Shown: piece after piece, positions 50,511-57,948 of the stretch
Numbering within the stretch: position 1 is the stretch's first letter
How the letters are laid out: each line of letters begins with the position of its first letter
NCBI RefSeq assembly: GCF_001426545.1
Contig: NZ_LMEZ01000005.1
Coordinates: 1,015,333-1,079,332, forward strand
Reading direction: 5' to 3'
DNA length: 64,000 nucleotides
Origin: Mycobacterium sp. Root135
Lineage (GTDB): Bacteria > Actinomycetota > Actinomycetes > Mycobacteriales > Mycobacteriaceae
Program-made: the position numbers and the translations under genes
The notes under the pieces: model-generated
Database searches by the model: none
What the model saw: only the letters and a program-made list of their open reading frames with translations
What the model was told of the DNA's origin: nothing

Positions 50511-52100
50511 CTAGGTCTGGGCCTGGCTCGAAAACCGCCGTGGCGCAGCCAGATTCAGCGGCCGCGCCAACTGGGTGGGTGCGTTGCGGCCACGGAGTTC
50601 GACGGTCTCGCCGACGTCCCAGCACAACGCCTCAGCGTCGAGGGCGCCGCTGACCGCGATCGCCGACGCCAGCACGTGACCCTCCTCGAGCTTCGCCAGC
50701 TCGGTGAGCCGGGCGGCCTCGTTGACCGGGTCGCCGATGACTGTGTACTCGAAGCGGGCCTGGGCGCCGATGTGACCGGCGATGGCCCGGCCCGCGGACA
50801 CTCCGATGCCGAAGTCGGTCTGGCCCAACACCTCGATGAGCTCGTCGTGCAGTTCCCTCGAGGCAGCCAGTGCCGCACCGGAGGCGTCGGGGTGCTCGAT
50901 CGGAGCGCCGAAGATGGCGAGCGCGGCGTCGCCCTGGAACTTGTTGACGAACCCGCCATGCCGGTTGACAGCGTCGACGATGACGCGGAAGAACTCGTTG
51001 AGTAGCCCCACGACCTCGGCGGCGGGCCGGGTCGAGGCCAGTTGCGTCGAGCCCACCAGGTCGACGAAGAGCACCGCGACGTCACGTTCCTGGCCGCCGA
51101 GCTCGGTGCCGCGTTCCAGCGCGCGGCGGGCGACGTCCTCGCCGACATAGCGACCGAACAGGTCTCGCAGCCGTTGCCGCTCGGCGAGGTCGCGGACCAT
51201 GTCGTTGAATCCGGCCTGCAGCAAGCCCAACTCGCTGGCGTCGTAGATCTGCATGTGCGCGTTGTAGTTGCCGCGCTGCACTTCGCCGAGGGCCCAGCGC
51301 AATTGGCGCAGCGGGTCCGCGATCGACATCGCGACCAGCACCGTGCCCGCCAGCCCGATTACCAGCGCCGCGACGGCCAACAGCAGGATCGGGGTGTTGA
51401 GACGGTCGGCGGGTGCGGTCAGGATTCTGAACTTGCTTGCCACCAAGGCCAACACGATGGCGAGAACCGGAACGCCGGTCGACAGCACCCAGGTGAGCAC
51501 CTGCCGCTGGATGACCCCGGGGGCTCGGAAGCTCTCGGGGACGCCACCCCGGAGCGCGGCGACGGCGACGGGCCGCAGCACGCGCTCGGACTGCAGGTAA
51601 CCGATGATGGCGGTCGCAGTGGCGCCGAGTGCCGCGGCGACGGCCACCACGGGCGCCGACCGGCTGGCGACTGGCCAGCTCGCGACGATGAACACGATCG
51701 AGCCGAGGAACCAGTTCGACACGTTGATCACGGACCGGTAGAAGGGCATCCTCAAGGCCCGCACGCGGGCCAGGTCGGTCACCGCGGGGTCACCACCGCC
51801 CAGCAGGCTGTCGCGGCGCTGCCAGCGGATCACCGGGATCAGCAGTCGCAGGGTCAGCCACGACAGGATCGTGAAGGACACGAAGAGGTAGCCCAGGAAG
51901 ATGGCCAAGTTGAGGGCCGGCAGGTCCTGGAGCTGAATGCGGTCCTCCGCAGGCAGCCCGAACCGCAGGAAGCCCAGCACGAAGAGGGCGCCGATGATGT
52001 CGGCCTGCAGCATGCCGAGGGTGAACACCGGCCATGGTGTGCGCGCCACCCACCGGACGAAGGCGGTGATTCGCCCCATCTGTGGTGTCGGCCCGGTCAT
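50511..52100 (-). CDS. Membrane class III adenylate cyclase with HAMP domain (Rv3645-like)
   Basis: The 529-residue protein has six hydrophobic segments in the first 275 residues, a HAMP linker (SIADPLRQLRWALGEVQRGNY) and a class III cyclase domain. Metal-binding Asps are in VAVLFVDLVGST and FQGDAALAIFG; the adenine/transition-state region is TVIGDPVNEAARL with Asn and Arg. In M. tuberculosis Rv3645 is the major cAMP producer and links to fatty-acid and propionate metabolism. TACGGT lies 6 nt before the ATG (leaderless). CRP at 18870 is a cAMP target. Confidence 0.93.
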   Translation of the reverse strand: MTGPTPQMGRITAFVRWVARTPWPVFTLGMLQADIIGALFVLGFLRFGLPAEDRIQLQDLPALNLAIFLGYLFVSFTILSWLTLRLLIPVIRWQRRDSLLGGGDPAVTDLARVRALRMPFYRSVINVSNWFLGSIVFIVASWPVASRSAPVVAVAAALGATATAIIGYLQSERVLRPVAVAALRGGVPESFRAPGVIQRQVLTWVLSTGVPVLAIVLALVASKFRILTAPADRLNTPILLLAVAALVIGLAGTVLVAMSIADPLRQLRWALGEVQRGNYNAHMQIYDASELGLLQAGFNDMVRDLAERQRLRDLFGRYVGEDVARRALERGTELGGQERDVAVLFVDLVGSTQLASTRPAAEVVGLLNEFFRVIVDAVNRHGGFVNKFQGDAALAIFGAPIEHPDASGAALAASRELHDELIEVLGQTDFGIGVSAGRAIAGHIGAQARFEYTVIGDPVNEAARLTELAKLEEGHVLASAIAVSGALDAEALCWDVGETVELRGRNAPTQLARPLNLAAPRRFSSQAQT

Positions 52101-52193
52101 GCGTCAACCGTATCGGTCCAGAGGCGTCGGCACGGGCCCTGTTCGCCGACGTCTTCTGTCGAGTGTCGGCGGGGCGCACTAGGGTGGCGCCTG

Positions 52194-53408
52194 ATGAGCG
52201 GTGTTTTCTCGCGTCTGGTGGGTCAGGACGCCGTCGAAGCGGAACTGGTGGGTGCCGCGTACGCGGCCCGCGGTGATTCGGCTCACAACCCACTGGGCGC
52301 CGCGGGCGGCCGGATGACCCACGCCTGGTTGATCACGGGCCCGCCCGGCTCGGGTCGGTCCATCGCTGCCGTGTGCTTCGCGGCTGCCCTGCAGTGCACG
52401 TCGGACGGTCCACCCGGGTGCGGGGAGTGCCGTGCCTGCACCACCACCATGGCGGGCACCCACGCCGACGTACGGCGGATCATCCCCGAGGGCCTGTCGA
52501 TTGGCGTCAAGGAGATGCGCGACATCGTCCAGATTGCGTCGCGCAGGCCGGGCACCGGGCGCTGGCAGGTCGTGGTGGTCGAGGACGCCGACCGGCTCAC
52601 CGAGGGCGCGGCGAATGCCCTGCTCAAGGTGGTGGAGGAGCCGCCGGCGTCGACGGTGTTCCTGTTGTGCGCGCCGTCGGTGGACCCGGAGGACATCTCG
52701 ATCACCCTGCGGTCGCGGTGTCGGCACGTGGCCCTGGTGACGCCGCGGCTGGAGGCGATCGCGCGGGTGCTGGTCGACGTCGACGGCATGGCCGAGAAGG
52801 ACGCCACGTGGGCGGCGTCGGTCAGCGGCGGCCACGTCGGGCGTGCCCGCCGGCTGGCCACCGACGAGCAGGCCAGAGGCCGCAGGGAACGCGCGCTGGG
52901 GCTGGCCCGTGACGCGGCGACGCCGGCGCGGGCCTATGCCGCCGCCGAGGAGCTGGTGGCCAGTGCGGAGGACGAGGCGAAGGCCCTCACCGGTGACCGC
53001 AACGAGGCCGAGACCGAGGAGTTGCGGACCGCGCTCGGGGCTGGCGGCACGGGCAAGGGTGCCGCGGGTGCGCTGCGGGGCGCCGCCGGGGCGCTCAAGG
53101 ACCTCGAGAAACGCCAGAAGTCGCGGCAGACGCGAGCCTCGCGCGACGCGCTCGACCGGGCGCTGATCGATCTGGCGACCTACTTTCGGGACGCCCTCCT
53201 GGTGTCGTCCGGGGCCGGCGCGATCCAGGCCAATCACCCCGACATGTCGGAGAAGGTGGCGGCGATGGCGGCCCACGTCCCGCCCGATCGGCTGCTGCGG
53301 TGCATCGAGGCCGTGCTCGAATGTCGCGACGCGCTGGCGATCAACGTCAAGCCGAAGTTCGCGGTGGACGCCCTGGTGGCCACCGTCGGGCAGGCTCTTC
53401 GCGGCTGA
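52194..53408 (+). CDS. holB: DNA polymerase III delta' subunit
   Basis: The 404-residue clamp-loader subunit has a P-loop-like GPPGSGRS with Arg in place of Lys, so ATPase activity is unlikely, as in other delta' subunits. A zinc module follows (CTSDGPPGCGECRACTT, four Cys), then a VVEDADRLTEGAANALLKV Walker B-like stretch and the SRC motif LRSRCRHV. TAGGGT lies 8 nt before the ATG. tRNA-Thr follows on the same strand. Confidence 0.93.
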   Translation: MSGVFSRLVGQDAVEAELVGAAYAARGDSAHNPLGAAGGRMTHAWLITGPPGSGRSIAAVCFAAALQCTSDGPPGCGECRACTTTMAGTHADVRRIIPEGLSIGVKEMRDIVQIASRRPGTGRWQVVVVEDADRLTEGAANALLKVVEEPPASTVFLLCAPSVDPEDISITLRSRCRHVALVTPRLEAIARVLVDVDGMAEKDATWAASVSGGHVGRARRLATDEQARGRRERALGLARDAATPARAYAAAEELVASAEDEAKALTGDRNEAETEELRTALGAGGTGKGAAGALRGAAGALKDLEKRQKSRQTRASRDALDRALIDLATYFRDALLVSSGAGAIQANHPDMSEKVAAMAAHVPPDRLLRCIEAVLECRDALAINVKPKFAVDALVATVGQALRG

Positions 53409-53477
53409 CGCAGGGGATCGTTTTGGGTTGGCGCCGGTGCCTGCCGTAGACTCGTCCCGCCTGGCTGACCAGGCGTC

Positions 53478-53550
53478 GCCGCCTTAGCTCAGTCGGTAGA
53501 GCATCTCACTCGTAATGAGAAGGTCTGGGGTTCGATTCCCCAAGGCGGCC
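53478..53550 (+). tRNA. tRNA-Thr (CGT anticodon)
   Basis: The acceptor stem GCCGCCT pairs with AGGCGGC, the anticodon stem TCTCA/TGAGA closes a CTCGTAA loop (anticodon CGT), and the T-arm is GGTTCGATTCC. CCA is encoded at 53551-53553. M. tuberculosis has a tRNA-Thr at the same place beside Rv3644c. The downstream protein gene runs into it from the other strand. Confidence 0.95.
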
Positions 53551-54522
53551 CCAGATTTCCTGGACGTGATCGGCGACGGACGTGCCCGTCAAGGTGCCCG
53601 TCTTCCAGCGGTCGAAGTCGTCGACGAATCGGTCGCGGAACGCACCCAACAGGTCCGCAGTGTTCGCCGACGAATGCGGGTTGATCCTGATTCTGGGCAC
53701 TGCCCACAACGGCGAATCGCGACCAAGCGGCTCGTCGACCGTCACGTCGAGGGTTGCGGCGCCGATGACGCCCCACCGGACCGCGTCGACCAAATCGGCC
53801 TCGACGACGCAGCCGCCGCGCGCGACGTTGACCAGATGGGCGTCGGACTTCATCGACGCCAGCGCCGACGCGTCGACGATTCCGGCCGTCCGCGCGGTCA
53901 GCGGGGTGGCGACCACGACGAGGTCCGCCCACCGAAGCTCCGACGTCATGTCTGCACTGTTCGTGATGCGGTCGAAGTCGGGGTCCTCGGTGCGGGCGGT
54001 CCGCCCCGCTCCTCGGACGTGCACACCCAGTGCCCGCAGTTTGCGTGCCGTCGCCCGGCCGATGCCGCCGCATCCGACGACCAGGCAGGTGGACCCGGCG
54101 AGGCGGCGCACCGAGATCTCCTTCCAGAGACGGCCGTCCTGCTGTCTGGCGGCGAGGTCGAACTCCTTGACGTGGGACAGCGCCGCGGCGACGACGAACT
54201 CGGCGATGTCCTCGTCCTGGATGCCTGCGGCGGTCGTGACCGTTGCGGTGAGATGCCCCAATCGGGGTGACAGCACCGCGTCGAGACCGGCCGCCGCGAC
54301 GTGGATCCAGGACGCACCGGTGGCGTCGCGCAGCACGTGGTCAATCGCGGGAAACGTTGTGTCCCAGACCAAGACGACGTCCGCGGTGGCGACGAGGTTG
54401 GAGTGTTGGCCCGGCGCGACCACGCTGATCGCCGCCTCCGCCTCAAGTGCCGCGAGATCTGGCGGGGGCAGGTCCGGATCGGCACCCGTGAGGACGACGA
54501 GGTGGGGCGCCGACGCCGTCAC
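53506..54522 (-). CDS. D-2-hydroxyacid dehydrogenase family protein
   Basis: The 338-residue NAD-dependent dehydrogenase has the GCGGIG cofactor motif (150-155) and the catalytic set R235 (VNVARGG), E264 (VDEPLG) and H283 (INPHSS). It reduces 2-keto acids or oxidises 2-hydroxy acids. The GTG start overlaps the aldolase stop (GTGA). The last 15 residues (from W324) are read from the antisense strand of tRNA-Thr, so the natural end of the gene may have been lost when this region joined the tRNA. A typical family C-terminus ends near residue 315. Confidence 0.85.
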   Translation of the reverse strand: MTASAPHLVVLTGADPDLPPPDLAALEAEAAISVVAPGQHSNLVATADVVLVWDTTFPAIDHVLRDATGASWIHVAAAGLDAVLSPRLGHLTATVTTAAGIQDEDIAEFVVAAALSHVKEFDLAARQQDGRLWKEISVRRLAGSTCLVVGCGGIGRATARKLRALGVHVRGAGRTARTEDPDFDRITNSADMTSELRWADLVVVATPLTARTAGIVDASALASMKSDAHLVNVARGGCVVEADLVDAVRWGVIGAATLDVTVDEPLGRDSPLWAVPRIRINPHSSANTADLLGAFRDRFVDDFDRWKTGTLTGTSVADHVQEIWGRLGESNPRPSHYE

Positions 54523-55289
54523 GTCAGGACCGAGTCCACATCGGGAACGAGGTTGCGCTGTGCCCACTGAAAGGACTGCCACGCCATGCCGTCGTCGTAC
54601 TCGTCGTGCACCAGGCGTGCCGCCTCTGCGCTGATCGGCCGTGCCGCAGGGGCCTTCAGCTGGACCTCGGCCGATCGCTCCATGAGCAGGAAGAATCCGA
54701 CCGCCGAGTCGACCGACAGTCCGACGGTCAGCAGGCCGTGGTTGCGCAGAATCGTCCCGCGCTTCGCACCAAGTGACGCGGCTATCCGTTTCCCGCCCGC
54801 GGCCGACGTGATGCTGACCTCCTCGTCGTCGAAGACCGAATGGTCGTTGAAGAAGGCGCAGGCCTCCTGCGAAATGGGAAGCAGCTCAGTAACGTTCGCG
54901 GAGAACGGCGTGCCGTACGGCGTGTGGCAGTGCACTGCCGAGACCACTTCCGGTCGGGCCTCGTGAAGGGGACCGTGGATGTAGTAGGCGGCGTCGTTGA
55001 TGTGACCGCCGCCCGCGACGGACCCGTCCGGTTGCACCAAGACCAGATCGTCCACGGTCATCGCCCCGAACGGCACCCCGTAGCGCGCCAGCCAAAAGCA
55101 GTCCAGCCGTTCGGGATCGCGGGCGGAGATGTGTCCGTCCCCGAGCAGACCCCAACCGGTGGCCCCTAGTACGCGGTACGCGAGCGCCAGTCGGTGCTTT
55201 CGTCGAGCGCGCAGTTGCGCCGGATCTGCGATGACGGGCTCGGTGGCATGGGGATCGAGATCGCGGGGTCGGTCGTGTTCGAGCGTCAT
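54519..55289 (-). CDS. Class II aldolase/adducin-fold protein
   Basis: The 256-residue protein has the FucA/AraD fold. Zinc ligands are H120 and H122 (VHCHTPYG) and H184 (RNHGLLT), and the GDGHISARDPE loop replaces the usual GNxS motif. The catalytic Glu of FucA aligns with Ala101, so true retro-aldol activity is doubtful and a decarboxylase or isomerase role is possible. It is the first gene of the operon with the hydroxyacid dehydrogenase and is divergent from the ABC lipoprotein gene. Confidence 0.82.
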   Translation of the reverse strand: MTLEHDRPRDLDPHATEPVIADPAQLRARRKHRLALAYRVLGATGWGLLGDGHISARDPERLDCFWLARYGVPFGAMTVDDLVLVQPDGSVAGGGHINDAAYYIHGPLHEARPEVVSAVHCHTPYGTPFSANVTELLPISQEACAFFNDHSVFDDEEVSITSAAGGKRIAASLGAKRGTILRNHGLLTVGLSVDSAVGFFLLMERSAEVQLKAPAARPISAEAARLVHDEYDDGMAWQSFQWAQRNLVPDVDSVLT

Positions 55290-55525
55290 CTGTGGGTCAC
55301 GTGTCCTCTCGGGTGAAGCCGGGTGACCACGTCGTCCGTTGGGATCGTTCAAACGCAATACCCGCGCCTGCTTTTAAAGATATAGTAGTAGATGATATGT
55401 GCGGGTTGGTGCGGCTTCGACTCGACGTGGCTATGCGCGCGCCAGAAGTGTTGTCGTCAAACGCATTGCGGGGATGTGCCGCGTCACCTCCCGGTTCGCT
55501 GCGTTCACCCGGGTTTGCGTTCCTC
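55290..55525. other. Aldolase-side half of the divergent intergenic region
   Basis: This stretch holds no gene. It contains the AT-rich operator-like site at 55372-55400 about 85-110 bp upstream of the aldolase start and otherwise no recognised element. Confidence 0.5.
55372..55400. promoter_or_regulatory. Operator-like site 1, aldolase side
   Basis: The AT-rich block includes AAAGATATAGT followed by AGTAGATGATAT. It shares the AAAGATAYAGT core and a GAT two turns later with the sites at 55542 and 59777. No good -35 lies beside it in either direction. It would suit binding of a shared regulator. Confidence 0.5.
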
Positions 55526-55568
55526 TTGACCCCGGCCTCAGAAAAGATATAGTTCAATCGGATTAAAG
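55526..55568 (+). promoter_or_regulatory. Promoter and operator site 2 of the ABC lipoprotein gene
   Basis: TTGACC (55526-55531) and TATAGT (55548-55553) are separated by 16 bp. The motif AAAGATATAGTTCAATCGG (from 55543) overlaps the -10 and the start site, the usual place for a repressor. The ATG lies 43 nt after the -10. Confidence 0.65.
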
Positions 55569-55595
55569 CTCCCCGTCGGCCCAAAGGAAGCAGTC

Positions 55596-56723
55596 ATGTC
55601 GAAAGCATCGTTACGGAGAGCGGCGCAGTTTGCCGCCATCGGATTGTCCGGAGTGCTGGTCGCTGCTTGTGGCGGGTCGCCCGCCCCGGCGCCGGACGCC
55701 AGCCGGTTCGACCCCGCAGTGTTTCCCGCGTCCACGTTCAGTGGGCTGAAGGGCTCGCTCACCTGGTACGACTCCTCTGGCGGCGCCACGACGGAGGCCA
55801 AGGATTCGACCGTGTGGAAGGACTTCACCGCGCTGACGGGATTGCCCGCGCAGGCGGAGTACACCGACGGCACCTCGACCAAGTTCCGGGCCGCCGCCGA
55901 GGCGGGACAGGTGCCATGGAACCTCATCGAATTCGGCAGCGGTGGCGAGTTCTTCCAGGCGGCCGACGCCGGACTCCTCGCTCCGATCGACAAATCCGTG
56001 GTGCCGACCGACAAGCTGGCACCGACTTCCGTTGAGGACTATGGCATTCGGGTTGAAGAGAACGGCGCCCTGCTGGCGTGGAACACGAATGCGCTGAGTG
56101 GCAAGACTCCGACGTCGACCGCAGATCTGTTCAACACCAAGGACTTCCCGGGCAAGCGCTGCATGTACAAGTACCCCGTCAGCGCCGGGACGCTCGAAGT
56201 CGCGTTGCTGGCGGACGGTGTGCCTGCCGACAAGATGTACCCGCTCGACGTGAAGCGTGCGATCGCCAAGCTCGCCACGATCAAGGACGACATCGTCTGG
56301 TGGGATTCCGGCACCACCTCCATGCAGCTTCTCAGCAACGGTGAGTGCTCGATGGGAATGATGTGGAACGGCAGGCTCTTCGACGCCATCGAGAATCAGA
56401 AGCTGCCGTTCGGCTACACCTGGAACGGGGGCTTGCGGACCGCCGCCTACTACGCGGTGCCCAAGGGTGCGCCGGAGACGAAGACCGGGATGGCGGCCAT
56501 GGCGATGTGGTTGCTGGATCGCCAGGGCCAGATCGACTTCGTGAACAAGACGACCTACAACACCGACATCAAGGACCTCACCCTGGAGGACTACCAGGCG
56601 AACGTCCGCCCCTACATCGCGCAGGGGCCGAATGTGGCGAAGACGGTCACCGAGGACTCGCAGTACTACGGCAAGAACCTCGACGCGGTGTCGCAGGAGC
56701 TGGCTGAGTTCCAGAGTCAATAG
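55596..56723 (+). CDS. ABC transporter substrate-binding lipoprotein, spermidine/putrescine type
   Basis: The 375-residue protein has a lipoprotein signal (VLVAAC, Cys25 lipidated) and a type II periplasmic-binding fold of the PotD/PotF group (GSLTWYDSSGG start, NLIEFGSGGEFFQAADAG, then AYYAVPKGAPETKTG). It captures a small organic cation or related solute outside the membrane. AAAGGA lies before the ATG. It is encoded convergently to its ATPase and permease genes, which is unusual, and separated from the ATPase by a perfect hairpin. Confidence 0.88.
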   Translation: MSKASLRRAAQFAAIGLSGVLVAACGGSPAPAPDASRFDPAVFPASTFSGLKGSLTWYDSSGGATTEAKDSTVWKDFTALTGLPAQAEYTDGTSTKFRAAAEAGQVPWNLIEFGSGGEFFQAADAGLLAPIDKSVVPTDKLAPTSVEDYGIRVEENGALLAWNTNALSGKTPTSTADLFNTKDFPGKRCMYKYPVSAGTLEVALLADGVPADKMYPLDVKRAIAKLATIKDDIVWWDSGTTSMQLLSNGECSMGMMWNGRLFDAIENQKLPFGYTWNGGLRTAAYYAVPKGAPETKTGMAAMAMWLLDRQGQIDFVNKTTYNTDIKDLTLEDYQANVRPYIAQGPNVAKTVTEDSQYYGKNLDAVSQELAEFQSQ

Positions 56724-56747
56724 GGTCACACGCCCCAACGCCTGAAT

Positions 56748-56789
56748 GAAGATGCGGTCCAACGGGTTTTCCCGTTGGACCGCATCTTC
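56748..56789. terminator. Perfect 19-bp hairpin between convergent ABC genes
   Basis: Left arm 56748-56766 and right arm 56771-56789 pair completely around a TTTT loop. It lies between the lipoprotein stop (56723) and the ATPase stop (56800) and serves both directions. Confidence 0.75.
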
Positions 56790-56799
56790 GTCTGTCCGA

Positions 56800-57948
56800 C
56801 TACGCGGAGCCCGCGTCTTCGGGCACCACCAGAGCGTGCTTTGGCTGCCATCCGAAGGCGACGCGTTCGCCGCTGTATCGGGGTGACTCGCCGTCGTAGA
56901 GCAGCGCCGAGGTCTTCCCCAACAGATCGGACTCGATCACCACGCTGCGACTGTTTCCCAGGAACGTGGACTCGACGATCACACCCGTGTCCACCAACTG
57001 CACGTCGGCGTGGGGCACCGAGTCGTCGGGGTGCCATGCCCATACCTTTTCGGGGCGCACCGCGGCGAGGAGGGAATCCGTTCCGCCCGGGGCTGCAGTG
57101 CCGTAGGAGGCGTCGAAGGACGCGCCGCCGTCGGTGCGTGCGTGGACCAGGCCCCCGCCCCGCGGAGACACCTCGACCGGCCACAGGTTGACCTCGCCAA
57201 CGAAGTTGGCCACGAACGCATCTCGCGGTGTGGAGTACACCTCTTCGGGGGTTCCGATCTGCCGAATCTCGCCGTGGTTCATCACCACCACGCGATCGGA
57301 CATCGTGAACGCCTCCTCCTGGTCGTGGGTGACGTAGATGGTGGTGATGCCGGTCTCGCGTTGCACGCGTCGGATCTCACGTCCGAGCTGTTGGCGTAGA
57401 CGACGGTCCAGCGCGCCCAGCGGCTCGTCGAGCAGCAGGACCTTGGGGACGGCCGCGATGGCGCGGCCGACCGCGACCCGCTGCTGCTGGCCACCGCTGA
57501 GCTGCTCGGGCCGTCGCTGGGCGAGGGCGCTCAGCTCGACGAGTTTCAGCACCTCTGCGACGCGCGCGGCGGCTTCGGTGTCCGAGACCTTGCGAACGTT
57601 CAGGGGAAAGCGAATGTTCTCCTCGGCCGTCATGTGCGGGAACAGCGCGTAATTCTGGAATACCAGCCCGATCTCGCGCTTCTGCGGTGGTGTCCGGGTG
57701 ACGTCGGTGCCGGCAATGGAGATGGTTCCCGACGAGGGATCGACGAGCCCTGCAAGGATGTGCAGGAGCGAGCTCTTGCCTGATCCGCTTGGTCCCAACA
57801 GGGTGACGAACTCACCTGGCTGCACGTTGAGCGACACGCAGTCGAGTGCGGTGATCCCACCGTATTCGTGGTGAAGGTCGGTGACCTTGATGTAGGCCTG
57901 TGGAGCCGAGGCGGCGGTGGTGTCGTCGAGGTGTTGGGTGATCGTCAT
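56800..57948 (-). CDS. ABC transporter ATP-binding protein, PotA-like
   Basis: The 382-residue ATPase has Walker A GPSGSGKS (52-59), Q-loop VFQNYALFP (97-104), signature LSGGQQQR (150-157), Walker B LLLDEP (171-176) and H-loop His208. A C-terminal TOBE-type regulatory domain (about 280-375) fits the polyamine, sulfate and maltose importer class. It overlaps the permease gene by 4 nt. Confidence 0.92.
   Translation of the reverse strand: MTITQHLDDTTAASAPQAYIKVTDLHHEYGGITALDCVSLNVQPGEFVTLLGPSGSGKSSLLHILAGLVDPSSGTISIAGTDVTRTPPQKREIGLVFQNYALFPHMTAEENIRFPLNVRKVSDTEAAARVAEVLKLVELSALAQRRPEQLSGGQQQRVAVGRAIAAVPKVLLLDEPLGALDRRLRQQLGREIRRVQRETGITTIYVTHDQEEAFTMSDRVVVMNHGEIRQIGTPEEVYSTPRDAFVANFVGEVNLWPVEVSPRGGGLVHARTDGGASFDASYGTAAPGGTDSLLAAVRPEKVWAWHPDDSVPHADVQLVDTGVIVESTFLGNSRSVVIESDLLGKTSALLYDGESPRYSGERVAFGWQPKHALVVPEDAGSA

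Noticed and set aside
51042..52193. Upstream extension of holB by nearly 400 codons
   Set aside because: It lies antisense to the adenylate cyclase gene. The ATG at 52194 has the TAGGGT box and matches the delta' N-terminus.
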